Assembly (NCBI GenBank): GCA_023657425.1
Contig: JAGTJW010000001.1
Location: 930,001 to 994,000, forward strand
Direction: 5' to 3'
DNA from: Ideonella sp. WA131b
Lineage (GTDB): Bacteria; Pseudomonadota; Gammaproteobacteria; Burkholderiales; Burkholderiaceae_C
DNA: 64,000 nt
In this document: piece by piece, positions 1 through 10,574 of the stretch
How the letters are laid out: every line of letters starts with the position of its first letter
Position numbering within the stretch: the stretch's first letter is position 1
Position numbers and translations under genes: made by a program
The notes under the pieces: generated by a model
What the model was told of the DNA's origin: nothing
Seen by the model: the letters and a program-made list of their open reading frames with translations, nothing else
Database searches by the model: none

Positions 1-75
1 GCCATCGAGCACGACTGCCAACGCGCGGTGGACAAACGCGCCGCGGCGCTGGCTGTGCTGCGGGACGGGGGCTGA
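1..75 (+). CDS. C-terminal end of an unidentified protein (cut by window edge)
   Basis: An open frame enters from the left edge and stops at TGA 73-75, giving 24 residues that start AIEHDCQRAVDKRAAALAVL and end RDGG. The tail is alanine- and charge-rich, as in a helical C-terminus, but too short to assign to a family. The opposite strand carries a decayed kinase fragment that reaches this point, so this could be a real gene end next to a pseudogene or a chance open frame. Confidence 0.3.
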   Translation, partial: AIEHDCQRAVDKRAAALAVLRDGG

Positions 76-196
76 GGGCCAGCGCGACGACGGCGGCGGC
101 GCTGGCGCCCAACCCCAGGCGGTGCCGGCTCACAAACTTGCGAAGCAGGTAGGCGGCCCGCGGGCGCTGTGCCGCCACCGGGCGGCCGTCGCGCCA
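71..196 (-). pseudogene. Remnant of a Ser/Thr protein kinase (juxtamembrane segment)
   Basis: Read on the minus strand, this stretch encodes WRDGRPVAAQRPRAAYLLRK followed by FVSRHRLGLGASAAAVVALA. It resembles the juncture between the kinase domain and the transmembrane helix in large proteobacterial TPR-type Ser/Thr kinases, where an arginine-rich 'RPV.A.PR...Y.L.KFV.RHR' segment precedes a hydrophobic helix. No kinase catalytic motifs are found upstream and no extracellular or TPR part follows, so only a fragment remains. The assignment is by pattern memory of the family, not by a search. Confidence 0.4.
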
Positions 197-256
197 ACGC
201 CCTGCCCGGTGCGCGTGCGAGCGCGACAAGGAGCTTGAACTCTGCCGTGGTCAAGG

Positions 257-541
257 CAAGCGCGCGCTTGGGCCACGGGCTTCGTGCACTGGTACAACCT
301 GGAGCATCGTCACAGCGGCATCCGATACGTCACGACGGCACAGCGCCACGCAGGCCAGGATCGGGAAGTCCTGCGAGCCCAACATCAGGTCTACATCCGG
401 GCCCGCCAGGACAACCCGCGGCGGTGGTCAAGTGCCACGCGCAACTGGTCGCACATCGACACCGTGACCCTTAACCCAGAACGAACGGAGGTGGTCACCG
501 CTGCGGTCGCGCGCGGCAATGGCAGCCCTTTGGCCGCTTGA
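257..541 (+). pseudogene. IS3-family transposase, C-terminal fragment
   Basis: The frame reads ARAWATGFVHWYNLEHRHSG and continues through IRYVT, a QRHAGQDRE segment and a final LNPE to a stop at 539-541. This is the end of the integrase core of IS3-type OrfB transposases: 'FV.WYN.EH.HS' contains the last catalytic glutamate region and LNPE is the usual tail. The rest of the rve domain, OrfA and the terminal inverted repeats are missing, so the element is dead. It sits beside the kinase remnant and marks a rearranged junction. Confidence 0.8.
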
Positions 542-679
542 TGACGCGACAAGTAGCTTGACGCGCGCCGGTCGCGGGACTTAGCCCGGAGGCGCTATGC
601 TCCCCAAGACGCGCAACGCGGCGGAGTGGTCGCCGAAAACTTCAGCATTGTCATGAATGATCCATTTGCAAACTTCGGC

Positions 680-1753
680 ATGAAGACGGTGATCGCCAAC
701 CTTGGGTTCGGCTGGCGCAGCCCGATGCGCACCCTGGCTTGCCTGGTGGGGCTGGCGGTGGCCGGCTGCGGAGGCGGCGGCGGCGGCGGCGGGCCGCCTC
801 CAATCGATCCCGCTCCGACGTCGGTCGAACGCCAGATCCTGGCAACCACCACGGACAACAGCATCCTGGCGATCCCGGCTTCAGGGGAGAGTCCCCACTG
901 GGCGATCAATCCGTCTCCCACGGTTGCGGCGAAGGGTCGCCTGCTGGTGTTCCTTCCCGGCACCCTGGGCAAGCCGGGCCAGTACACCTACATCCTCCGG
1001 GCCGGTGCATCACGCGGGCTGCACGCCGTGGGCATCAATTATCAGAACCAGACGGCCATGGGGGCGCTGTGTCAGTTCAGCCCCGACCCGACCTGCTTTT
1101 GGAGTGCGCGCAACCACGTGATCTTCGGGACGGGCGCGCCCGTTCCCAACCAGACGTTGGTGTCACCAGCTGATTCCGTTGTGAATCGGCTGGCCAAGTT
1201 GATCCTGTGGCTGGACACTCAACACCCCGCAGAGGGTTGGGGACAGTACCTGCTCGCCGACAAAACCATCGACTGGAGCAAGATCGTCTTGGCCGGTCAC
1301 TCGCAAGGCGGAGGACATGTGGGCGTGCTTGCCAAGAGCGTGTCCCTGTCCCGAGCCGTGTACTTCTCCTCCCCGGAAGACTGGAACGGGTTCACCGACA
1401 GCCCGGCGAACTGGACTCTGGTTCGGCCCAATGTCACACCCTCAACGAAGCAATACGGGTTCGGGTCGGATCGCGACACCCTGGTCCCCAACGCACATGC
1501 ATTCGCTCACTGGGACAACCTGGGACTGGCCCGACCTGCGGCCGGACCGCTTCCTGTCGAGGACGCGAGCGGGGCGCTGCAGAGCTCTCGGCAGCTGCGC
1601 ACCGGGCTTCCGGCGAATCCCGACAGCGCGGCGCTGGGACCGGCGCTTCGTGACCATGGGATCACCGTCCTGGACACCTCCACGCCTGTGGCCGCCTCGG
1701 GCAAGCCGTTGTTCGATGTGAATGGAGTCTGGTCTTATCTGTGCTTCGACTAG
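680..1753 (+). CDS. Alpha/beta-hydrolase-fold lipoprotein
   Basis: Predicted outer-membrane or periplasmic lipoprotein of about 357 residues. A hydrophobic signal is followed by the lipobox LAVAGC, then a run of eight glycines and a PPPIDPAP linker, a tether common in beta-proteobacterial lipoproteins. The mature part carries a nucleophile elbow GHSQGG (serine near residue 200) and acidic and histidine residues in later loops, as in esterases and lipases. Earlier starts in the same frame exist (GTG 626, ATG 653) and ATG 725 would leave a very short signal; none has a clear ribosome site. The next gene is also an alpha/beta hydrolase, 11 bases on. Substrate unknown. Confidence 0.65.
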   Translation: MKTVIANLGFGWRSPMRTLACLVGLAVAGCGGGGGGGGPPPIDPAPTSVERQILATTTDNSILAIPASGESPHWAINPSPTVAAKGRLLVFLPGTLGKPGQYTYILRAGASRGLHAVGINYQNQTAMGALCQFSPDPTCFWSARNHVIFGTGAPVPNQTLVSPADSVVNRLAKLILWLDTQHPAEGWGQYLLADKTIDWSKIVLAGHSQGGGHVGVLAKSVSLSRAVYFSSPEDWNGFTDSPANWTLVRPNVTPSTKQYGFGSDRDTLVPNAHAFAHWDNLGLARPAAGPLPVEDASGALQSSRQLRTGLPANPDSAALGPALRDHGITVLDTSTPVAASGKPLFDVNGVWSYLCFD

Positions 1754-1764
1754 GAGCCTGGGCC

Positions 1765-2613
1765 ATGTCCTTGATTCGCTTCGCCGCAGGCTGCGCCGTC
1801 CTCTACGGCCTCGCAATGCCCACGGGCGCTCAGGAGACCTTGACGCTCAAGCGCTCGGACTCGAAGGACGTGGCAGTCTCGGCCTACTTGCCCAAGGGAG
1901 TGGCTTGCAACGGCTGGGCCGTCATATCGCCCGGCGCCGGTGGCTCTGAGACGGGTTACCGCTACCTGGGCGAAGCGCTTTCCTCCTTGGGCTATCTGGC
2001 CGTGGTTGTGGGGCACCAGGAGAGCGGCCGTCGCGCAGTTCTCGAAAACGTTCGCGAGAGCGGCCTCCGGGCCGGTCTTGAGGAGCTGATCACCGAACCC
2101 GAGGCCTACCGTGCCAGGTTCCAGGACATTGCCGCTTCCGGGCAATGGGCCCGGGCCCGTTGCGCGTCCAGCATGTCCATCCTCATCGGTCACTCGATGG
2201 GGGCCGCCACCACCCTGATGGAGGCGGGTGCAAAGAACAAGGTCGGCATCCAGGGCAGTGACTCGTACAGCGCCTACGTGGCGATCTCGCCGCAAGGTGC
2301 CGGGATCATCTTTCCCGCCGGCGCCTGGGAGGGCATCACGAAGCCCGTTCTGATGCTCACGGGAACCCGCGACAAAGAACTCGGGGGGGCCTCGTGGGAG
2401 GTGCGGACCGAGCCATTCAGCAACATGAAACCCGGCTGCAAGTGGCTCGGCGTCCTTGACGGTGCGACCCACATGAACTTCGCGGGCTTTGGCGCATCGC
2501 GCAAGACTGAGGCTCGCACGGTCCAGGCGATCGGCGCGTTCCTGGAAGGCGTCACCCGCGGTGATTGCAGCCTGGGAGGCCGGATCGCGGGCGTCGAACT
2601 CACTCGAAAGTGA
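1765..2613 (+). CDS. Exported alpha/beta hydrolase
   Basis: About 282 residues with an N-terminal signal (MSLIRFAAGCAVLYGLAMP, cleavage likely after TGA) and a dienelactone-hydrolase/lipase-like core: the oxyanion region SPGAGGSE near residue 55, nucleophile elbow GHSMGA near 140, the acid in the LTGTRDKE segment and a late HMNF histidine. The start is set by TAGGAG at 1751-1756, eight bases upstream of ATG 1765; that site overlaps the stop of the preceding hydrolase gene, so the two are co-transcribed. Four to five cysteines suggest disulfides in the periplasm. Codon use here is less GC3-biased than in the core genes downstream. Confidence 0.65.
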   Translation: MSLIRFAAGCAVLYGLAMPTGAQETLTLKRSDSKDVAVSAYLPKGVACNGWAVISPGAGGSETGYRYLGEALSSLGYLAVVVGHQESGRRAVLENVRESGLRAGLEELITEPEAYRARFQDIAASGQWARARCASSMSILIGHSMGAATTLMEAGAKNKVGIQGSDSYSAYVAISPQGAGIIFPAGAWEGITKPVLMLTGTRDKELGGASWEVRTEPFSNMKPGCKWLGVLDGATHMNFAGFGASRKTEARTVQAIGAFLEGVTRGDCSLGGRIAGVELTRK

Positions 2614-2816
2614 AGACGGCGGGCCCCCTGGCAAGGGCCGAGCGTTTCTGCCGCGAATCGAGGTTCAGCCCGGGTGCGCCCCTCCTCGGCCTCGTAAAGC
2701 AGACATCGGCCGGGCTGGGCCCCTGGCCGCTCGCCCCCATCCTCATGGCCGCGGCCTGAGTGCACGCCCGATGCAAGGTCAAGCCTGCGCCAGGCATGGA
2801 GAGTCCTCGGGACTGT

Positions 2817-4508
<1,692 letters not shown>

Positions 4509-4533
4509 CAGCAGCTCCAGGACAGTCGGCCAA

Positions 4534-4613
4534 GCGGCCGCCGCGGAACCGGCTTCGCCGGGCCGCTGGCGGCGCCCCCTTGAGGGGGAGCGGCGCAGCC
4601 GCTACGGGGGTGG
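4534..4613. repeat. GC-rich mosaic intergenic repeat with nested palindromes
   Basis: The 112-base gap between the ATPase and permease genes is almost filled by an element of nested short inverted repeats: a CCGGCTTCGCCGG hairpin, CCCCCTTGAGGGGG and GCGGCGCAGCCGC, ending in TACGGGGGTGG. I recognise this modular sequence as a dispersed intergenic element of Burkholderiales/Comamonadaceae-type genomes. Lying inside an operon, it would form stable RNA hairpins between the two coding regions and could lower ATPase expression or stabilise the upstream message. Confidence 0.6.
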
Positions 4614-4620
4614 TCCATGT

Positions 4621-5691
4621 TCATTCCAAACCACGCAGCTTGGGGTCGAGCGCGTCACGCAGCGCATCGGCCATCAGCGAAAACGCGGTCACGAACACCG
4701 CCATGAAGAGCGTGGCCGCGGCCAGCTGCCACCAGTGGCCCAGGATCAGCTCGCTCTGCGCCTCGGCCAGCATGGTGCCCCACGACACCTGGTCCACACG
4801 CACGCCCAGGCCCAGGTAGCTGAGGATGACCTCGGCCTTGATGAAGGCCACCGTGAGCAGGCTCATGCGCACCAGCACCACGTGGCTCACGTTGGGCAGG
4901 ATGTGCTTGAACATGCGGCTCATGCTGCTGGCGCCGATGGCCTCGGCCGAGCGCACGTACTCGCGGCTGCGGTGCTTGATGAACTCGGCGCGCACCTGGC
5001 GGTACATGCCCGTCCAGCCCGTGAGCGCCAGGATGATGACCACGCTGCCCACGCCGCGCCCCACCACCGCGGCGAAGGCAAAGATGAGCAGGATGTTCGG
5101 GATGCTCTCGAAGACGTTGTAGACCCACTCCAGGAAGTCGGCGATCTTGCCGCCGAAGAAGCCGCCGAAGGCGCCGAGCAGCACACCGATCGTGGTGGCC
5201 GCGATGGCCGCCGCCAGGCCCACGAAGACGCTGATCTCGGTGCCCTTGATGGCCTTGGCCAGCACGTCGCGGCCCAGGCGGTCGCCGCCCAGCGGCAGCG
5301 TCTCGGCCTTGGGCACCTCGGCCGTCTGGAACTGCTTGGCACGCTCGTCCCACTCGGCATAGCGCGGAGCCAGCGGGTCCACGGCCGAGAGGTCGACGTT
5401 GGGGCCCTGGGGCACCTCGATGGCGCCCGTGGCCTGCTTGGGCGCCGGCCCCATGAAGCTGGGCGGCGCACTGGGCACGCCGACCTCGGCCTGCCAGTTC
5501 TTGGCCACCAGGCCCAGGGCGGCGAGCACGATGAGCACGAGGAAGGCGAGGACGACGATCGCGCTGCCCAGGCCTACCCGGTCGGCCCGGAAGCGGCGCC
5601 AGGCCGCGGCCCAGACGCTCTCGCTCTTCTGCAGCTCGGTGCCGGCGGCGCCGTCGGCCGACTGCGTGGTGATGTGGGCTGCGGTGTTCAT
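4621..5691 (-). CDS. Peptide-type ABC transporter permease (DppC/YejE-like)
   Basis: A 356-residue inner-membrane permease. One N-terminal transmembrane helix (about 38-62) is followed by a periplasmic loop of about 90 residues, then the binding-protein-dependent transport domain with helices between about 130 and 340. The EAA cytoplasmic loop that docks on the ATPase is visible as the segment YVRSAEAIGASSMSRMFKHI. The long periplasmic loop is typical of YejE/OppC-type subunits. It is the second gene of the minus-strand operon, 22 bases after the partner permease. Confidence 0.88.
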   Translation of the reverse strand: MNTAAHITTQSADGAAGTELQKSESVWAAAWRRFRADRVGLGSAIVVLAFLVLIVLAALGLVAKNWQAEVGVPSAPPSFMGPAPKQATGAIEVPQGPNVDLSAVDPLAPRYAEWDERAKQFQTAEVPKAETLPLGGDRLGRDVLAKAIKGTEISVFVGLAAAIAATTIGVLLGAFGGFFGGKIADFLEWVYNVFESIPNILLIFAFAAVVGRGVGSVVIILALTGWTGMYRQVRAEFIKHRSREYVRSAEAIGASSMSRMFKHILPNVSHVVLVRMSLLTVAFIKAEVILSYLGLGVRVDQVSWGTMLAEAQSELILGHWWQLAAATLFMAVFVTAFSLMADALRDALDPKLRGLE

Positions 5692-5713
5692 GCCATTGGC
5701 TCCATCAGCGCCA

Positions 5714-6652
5714 TCACTTCAGCACGACCCGCGGGTCGGCGACCTTGTAGGCCAGGTCGGTGAGCAGGTTGATGAACATGGTCAGCACGGCGAGGTAAAT
5801 GGTGACGGCCTGGATGACGGGGAAGTCGCTGCGGTTGACGGCCAGCAGCACCTCGCGGCCGATGCCCGGGATGGAGAAGAACACCTCGATCAGGAAGCTG
5901 CCGACGAAGATGCCCGGCAGCAAGAGGCCGATGTTGGTGAGGATGGGAATCGTGGCGTTGCGCAGCACGTGCCGGAACAGCACCGTGTTCTCCGTCAGGC
6001 CCTTGGCGCGCGCGGTGCGCACGTAGTCCTGGCCCAGCTCATCCAGGAAGAAGCTGCGGTACAGCCGCGTCTGCGGCGCCAGGCTCACCAGCAGTGCCAA
6101 AAACACCGGCAGCGGCACGTAGGTGGCGAGGTTGGTCCAGAGCTTGTCGCTCCAGCCCTGCACCGGGAACCAGCCGAGCTGGAAGGCGAACACATACTGG
6201 CCCACGATGACGTAGACCAGGAAGCTGATGGACAGCGCCACCGTGGTGATGACGGTCAGCGTGCGGTCGGTCAGGCTGCCGCGCTTGTAGGCCACGTACA
6301 TGGCAATCGGGATCGCCAGCAGCACCTCGAGGACGAGGATGGGCACCATCACGGTCAGCGTCGCCGGCAGCCGGGTGGCGAACAGGTTGCTCACGGCCTC
6401 GTTGGTGGCCCAGCTCTTGCCCCAGTCGAAGGTGACGATCTGCTTGACGAAGATCCACAGCTGGACCCAGATGGGCTCGTCCAGGCCCAGGGTCTGGCGG
6501 ATCGCGGCGATCTGCTCCGGGCTGGCGTTGAGGCCGCCCAGCACCTCGGCCGGGTCGCCGCCGAAGTACTTGAAGAGGAAAAACACCAGCAGGATGACGC
6601 CCGCAAGTGTCGGGATCATCTGCCAGAGGCGACGTATCAGGTAGGCAGCCAT
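5714..6652 (-). CDS. Peptide-type ABC transporter permease (DppB/YejB-like)
   Basis: A 312-residue permease beginning MAAYLIRRLWQMIPTLAGV, the usual start of DppB/OppB-type subunits; an in-frame upstream extension to 6775 has no membrane character and is not used. An N-terminal helix, a periplasmic segment containing FDWGKSW, and five further helices are visible, with the EAA loop YVRTARAKGLTENTVLFRHV near residues 205-225. It is the first gene of the transporter operon and is divergent, across 165 bases, from three tandem substrate-binding protein genes. Confidence 0.88.
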   Translation of the reverse strand: MAAYLIRRLWQMIPTLAGVILLVFFLFKYFGGDPAEVLGGLNASPEQIAAIRQTLGLDEPIWVQLWIFVKQIVTFDWGKSWATNEAVSNLFATRLPATLTVMVPILVLEVLLAIPIAMYVAYKRGSLTDRTLTVITTVALSISFLVYVIVGQYVFAFQLGWFPVQGWSDKLWTNLATYVPLPVFLALLVSLAPQTRLYRSFFLDELGQDYVRTARAKGLTENTVLFRHVLRNATIPILTNIGLLLPGIFVGSFLIEVFFSIPGIGREVLLAVNRSDFPVIQAVTIYLAVLTMFINLLTDLAYKVADPRVVLK

Positions 6653-6817
6653 CGGATCGGTTCTCCAGCCGGCAGCGTCGCTCGTGGCGTACCAGCCCGG
6701 GTTTTCGGAATGCGCGAGTGTAGGGTGGGCTCCAGGGCCACTCCTCGGGTGATTTCCCCCCGGGCGGCGAAGCAAGCCACGCTTGGCGCATGCCCGGCGC
6801 GCCCTAGACTTCGGTGC

Positions 6818-8650
6818 GTGAAAGCACTGCTCTGGATTTTCTTTCTGGCTGGTCTGGCCGCAGGCTTAGGGCCGGCCACCGCGCAGCATCGGGAGCAAGC
6901 CTCCGGCATGACCGCCGCGCCCAAGACCGTCCGCGTGACCTTCCAAGCACCCGAGACCGGCTTCGACCCGCCGCGGATTTCCGACGTCGTCTCCGCCGCG
7001 GTGATCGCCAGCCTCTTCGACGCGCCCTTGACCTACGACCTGCTGGCGCGCCCGGTCCGGCTCAAGCCGAACACCGCGACCGCGCTGCCCGAGGTCTTTG
7101 ATGACCACACACGCTTTGTCTTCCGCATCAGGCCGGGCATCCTGTTCACCGAGCACCCCGCCTTCAAAGGCCAGCCGCGCGAGCTGACTGCGCACGACTA
7201 CGTCTACAGCATCAAGCGCTACTACGACCCCATCACGCGCAGCCCGACGCTGTTCCATTGGGAGAACGCCGGGCTTCTGGGGCTGTCGGAGCTGCGCAAG
7301 AAGGCGCTGGACGGCGGCCAGCCCTTCGACTACGACACCGGTGTCGAAGGCATCCGTGCGCTGGACCGCTACACCTTCGAGGTGCGCACGGCACAGCCCG
7401 CGCCGCGGCTGCCGTATCTCTTCGCCACGCCGCCGGTATCGGGCGCCGTGGCGCGCGAGGTGGTGGAAAACCACCCGCGCGACCAGATGACGCCCCCGGT
7501 GGGCACTGGCCCGTTCCGCCTGGCGAGCTGGACGCGCAGCGCGCGCATCGTGCTGGAACGCAACCCGCTGTACCGGCACGGCGTGCACAACGAGACCGCC
7601 AGCGAGCCCGATGGCCGGGTAGACCCGCTGCGGCGCGAGATCGCCGAGACCTTCCGCGGGCGCCAGCTGCCGATGGTGGACCGGGTGGAGATTTCCATCA
7701 TCGAGGAAGCCCAGCCGCGTTGGCTGGGCTTCCTCAACGACGAGCTGGACCTGCTATGGGTGCCGCCGGAGTTCATCAGCCAGGCCGCGCCCAACAGCCA
7801 GGTGGCGCCCAACCTGGCGCGGCGCGGCGTGCAGATGCGGCAGTACGTGATCCCGATCACCCGGCACGTGTACTTCAACATGGAGCATCCGCTGGTAGGC
7901 GGGTACACGCCCGAACGCGTGGCGCTGCGGCGCGCGCTGGCACTGGCCTACCACGCCGATCGCGAGATCGCGCTCGTGCGCCACGGCCAGATGGTGCCGG
8001 CGCAAAGCCTGCTGCCGCCGGGCGTGAGCGGCTACGACCCGACGCTCAGGAGCGAGATGGCCCAGTACAGCCCGGCGCGCGCGAAGGCCCTGCTGGACCT
8101 CTACGGCTACCTGGACCGCAACGGCGACGGCTGGCGCGAGCAGCCCGACGGCAGCCCGCTGGTGCTGGAGCTCACCACCGAACCCAGCCAGCAAAGCCGC
8201 GCGCTGCAGGGGCTCTGGAAGAAGGCGATGGACGCGGTGGGCGTTCGGATGAATTTCCGCGTCGGCGTCTGGCCCGAGAACATCAAGGCCAGCCGGGCTG
8301 GCCGGCTGATGATGTGGACCACCGGCTGGAGCGCGGCCATCCCCGACGGCACCTACTTCATGGACCTGCTGTACGGCAAGAACAAGGGCCAGGCCAACTA
8401 CGCCCGCTTCGACCTGCCGGCCTTCGACGCGCTGCACCTGCGCCAGCGCGTGATGCCCGACGGCCCCGAGCGCGACGCGCTGATCCAGCAGGGCATGAAG
8501 ATCGCGCTGGCCTACATGCCCTACGTGGCCAGCGGCCACGACGTGCAGACCTGGCTGGTGCAGCCGCGCGTGCGCGGCTACGTGCCGCACCCGTTCATCC
8601 GCGACTTCTGGCGCCATGTGGACGTGGTGGTGGACACTGCAGCCCCCTGA
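6818..8650 (+). CDS. ABC transporter substrate-binding protein, family 5 (copy 1)
   Basis: A 610-residue periplasmic solute-binding protein of the peptide/nickel/opine class (SBP_bac_5). It starts at GTG 6818 with a signal sequence whose cleavage is likely after PATA. The mature start (VRVTFQAPETGFDPPRISDV) and family landmarks such as DYVYSIKRYYDP and HPVGTGPF-like GTGPFRL are present. A loop DRNGDGWREQPDGSPL at about residue 433 looks like an EF-hand calcium loop and is shared with the next two copies. It is the first of three tandem paralogues opposite the permease/ATPase operon; each probably feeds the same transporter. Confidence 0.85.
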   Translation: MKALLWIFFLAGLAAGLGPATAQHREQASGMTAAPKTVRVTFQAPETGFDPPRISDVVSAAVIASLFDAPLTYDLLARPVRLKPNTATALPEVFDDHTRFVFRIRPGILFTEHPAFKGQPRELTAHDYVYSIKRYYDPITRSPTLFHWENAGLLGLSELRKKALDGGQPFDYDTGVEGIRALDRYTFEVRTAQPAPRLPYLFATPPVSGAVAREVVENHPRDQMTPPVGTGPFRLASWTRSARIVLERNPLYRHGVHNETASEPDGRVDPLRREIAETFRGRQLPMVDRVEISIIEEAQPRWLGFLNDELDLLWVPPEFISQAAPNSQVAPNLARRGVQMRQYVIPITRHVYFNMEHPLVGGYTPERVALRRALALAYHADREIALVRHGQMVPAQSLLPPGVSGYDPTLRSEMAQYSPARAKALLDLYGYLDRNGDGWREQPDGSPLVLELTTEPSQQSRALQGLWKKAMDAVGVRMNFRVGVWPENIKASRAGRLMMWTTGWSAAIPDGTYFMDLLYGKNKGQANYARFDLPAFDALHLRQRVMPDGPERDALIQQGMKIALAYMPYVASGHDVQTWLVQPRVRGYVPHPFIRDFWRHVDVVVDTAAP

Positions 8651-8669
8651 GATCGCAGGAGCTCTAAGC

Positions 8670-10574
8670 ATGAAGCTGTTTTCGCTGCTCGGTGCGCTGG
8701 CGCCGACCGTGACCCGCTGCCGGGCCCTGGCCATGCCCATGGCCCTGGCCCTGGCGCTGCCCTTGGCGCTGCTGCCTGCTGCCGAAGTGCAGGCCCAGCG
8801 CAGCGCAGCCGCCGATGGCAAGAAGGTGCTGCGCTATGCCTTCCGCATCGCGGAGACGAACTTCGACCCGGCGCAGATCACCGACCTGTATTCGCGCACG
8901 GTGGCAGCGGCCTTCTTCGAGGCGCCTTTCGAGTTCGAGTACCTGGCCAAGCCCGCGCGCATGCGGCCGGCCACTGCGGCCGGCATGCCGGAGATCAGCG
9001 AAGACTTCAGGACCTTCACGATCCGCATCCGCCCGGGCATCTACTTCGCCGACCACCCGGCCTTCAAGGGTCAGAAGCGGGAGCTGGTGGCCGAGGACTA
9101 CGTCTACAGCCTCAAGCGCCACTACGACCCGCGCTGGAAGAGCGGCAACCTCTACATCCTGGAGAACGCCAAGATCCTGGGGCTCTCGGAGTTGCGGCGC
9201 AAGGGGCTGGACGAGAAGAAGCCCTTCGACTACGACACTCCGGTGGCAGGCCTGCGCACGCTGGACCGCTACACCTTCCAGATCAGGCTGGCGGAGCCGG
9301 CGCCGCGGTTCATTCTGAGCAACTTCACCGACGGCTCCTTCACCGGCGCGCTGGCGCGCGAGGTGGTGGAGTTCCACGGCGACAAGATCGGCGAGCACCC
9401 GGTGGGCACCGGCCCCTACGTGCTGGCGGACTGGAAGCGCAGCTCGCGCATCGTGCTGGCGAAGAACCCGAACTTCCGCGAGCTGTTCTACGACGAGAAC
9501 CCGCCCGCGGGCGACAGCGCCGAGGCCAGGCGCCTTCAGGCCATCGCGCAGCAGTTCAAGGGCCGTCGGCTGCCGCTGGTCGACGAGGTGCAGATCTCGA
9601 TCATCGAGGAGAACCAGCCGCGCTGGCTGGCTTTCCTGAACGAGGAGCACGACCTGCTGGAGGAGATGCCCGCCGATTTCGCCAACACCATCATGCCCAA
9701 CAACCAGCTGGCGCCCAACCTCGCCCGCAAGGGGCTGCGGGCGGTGCGCTACGCGCGGGCGGATGTGGCCGTCTCGTACTTTGCGATGGAACACCCTGTC
9801 GTGGGCGGTTACGAGCCGCACAAGGTGGCGCTGCGTCGCGCCATCGCGCTGGCGGTGGACGTGGACCGCGAGATCCGCATCGTGCGACGCGGGCAGGCCA
9901 TCCCGGCGCAGGGGCCGATCGCGCCGAATGTCTTCGGCTACGACCCGCAGTTCAAGTCGGTGATGAGCGATCACAGCTACGGCCGCGCCAAGGCGCTGCT
10001 GGATCTGCACGGCTACCTCGACCGCAACGGCGACGGCTGGCGCGAGCAGCCCGACGGCAGCCCGCTGGTGCTGGAGTACAGCACGCAGCCGGACCAGCAA
10101 AGCCGCGCCCTGATCGAGCAGTGGAACCGCAACATGCGCGAGATCGGCATCCAGATCACCTTCAAGACCGCCAAGTGGCCGGAGAACCTCAAGAGCAGCC
10201 GCGGCGGCCAGCTGATGATGTGGGGCGTGGGCTGGAGCGCAAGCCAACCCGATGGCGACACCTTCCTGGCGCTGGGCTACGGCCCGAACAAGGGCCAGGC
10301 CAACCATGCCCGCTTCAACCTGCCGGCCTTCAACAAGCTCTACGAGCAGCAGCGCGGGATGCCCGACGGCCCCGAGCGCAAGGCCGTGATGCAGGACGCA
10401 GCGCGGCTGATGATCGCGTACATGCCCTACAAAGTGCATGTGCACCGCGTCTTCACCGACATCGCGCAGCCCTGGGTGACGGGGTACCACCGCAACATCT
10501 TCGTGCGCGACTTCTGGAAGTACCTGGACATCGACCTGCAGGCCCAGGGGCAGCGCCGCGGGGCCGGGCTGTGA
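8670..10574 (+). CDS. ABC transporter substrate-binding protein, family 5 (copy 2)
   Basis: A 634-residue paralogue of the preceding binding protein. AGGAG at 8657-8661 sets the start at ATG 8670, with a Sec signal ending AEVQAQ. It shares the IAETNFDPAQITDLYSRTV start, the GTGPYVL segment, the SIIEENQPRWL segment and the DRNGDGW loop (residue 451) with copies 1 and 3. The 19-base gap from copy 1 and the 4-base overlap with copy 3 indicate one transcript. The ligand-contacting regions differ enough among copies that they may bind different peptides or opines. Confidence 0.86.
   Translation: MKLFSLLGALAPTVTRCRALAMPMALALALPLALLPAAEVQAQRSAAADGKKVLRYAFRIAETNFDPAQITDLYSRTVAAAFFEAPFEFEYLAKPARMRPATAAGMPEISEDFRTFTIRIRPGIYFADHPAFKGQKRELVAEDYVYSLKRHYDPRWKSGNLYILENAKILGLSELRRKGLDEKKPFDYDTPVAGLRTLDRYTFQIRLAEPAPRFILSNFTDGSFTGALAREVVEFHGDKIGEHPVGTGPYVLADWKRSSRIVLAKNPNFRELFYDENPPAGDSAEARRLQAIAQQFKGRRLPLVDEVQISIIEENQPRWLAFLNEEHDLLEEMPADFANTIMPNNQLAPNLARKGLRAVRYARADVAVSYFAMEHPVVGGYEPHKVALRRAIALAVDVDREIRIVRRGQAIPAQGPIAPNVFGYDPQFKSVMSDHSYGRAKALLDLHGYLDRNGDGWREQPDGSPLVLEYSTQPDQQSRALIEQWNRNMREIGIQITFKTAKWPENLKSSRGGQLMMWGVGWSASQPDGDTFLALGYGPNKGQANHARFNLPAFNKLYEQQRGMPDGPERKAVMQDAARLMIAYMPYKVHVHRVFTDIAQPWVTGYHRNIFVRDFWKYLDIDLQAQGQRRGAGL

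Noticed and set aside
169-474. 101-codon open frame at the left edge
   Set aside because: It runs out of frame across the IS3 transposase fragment and has no coding features.
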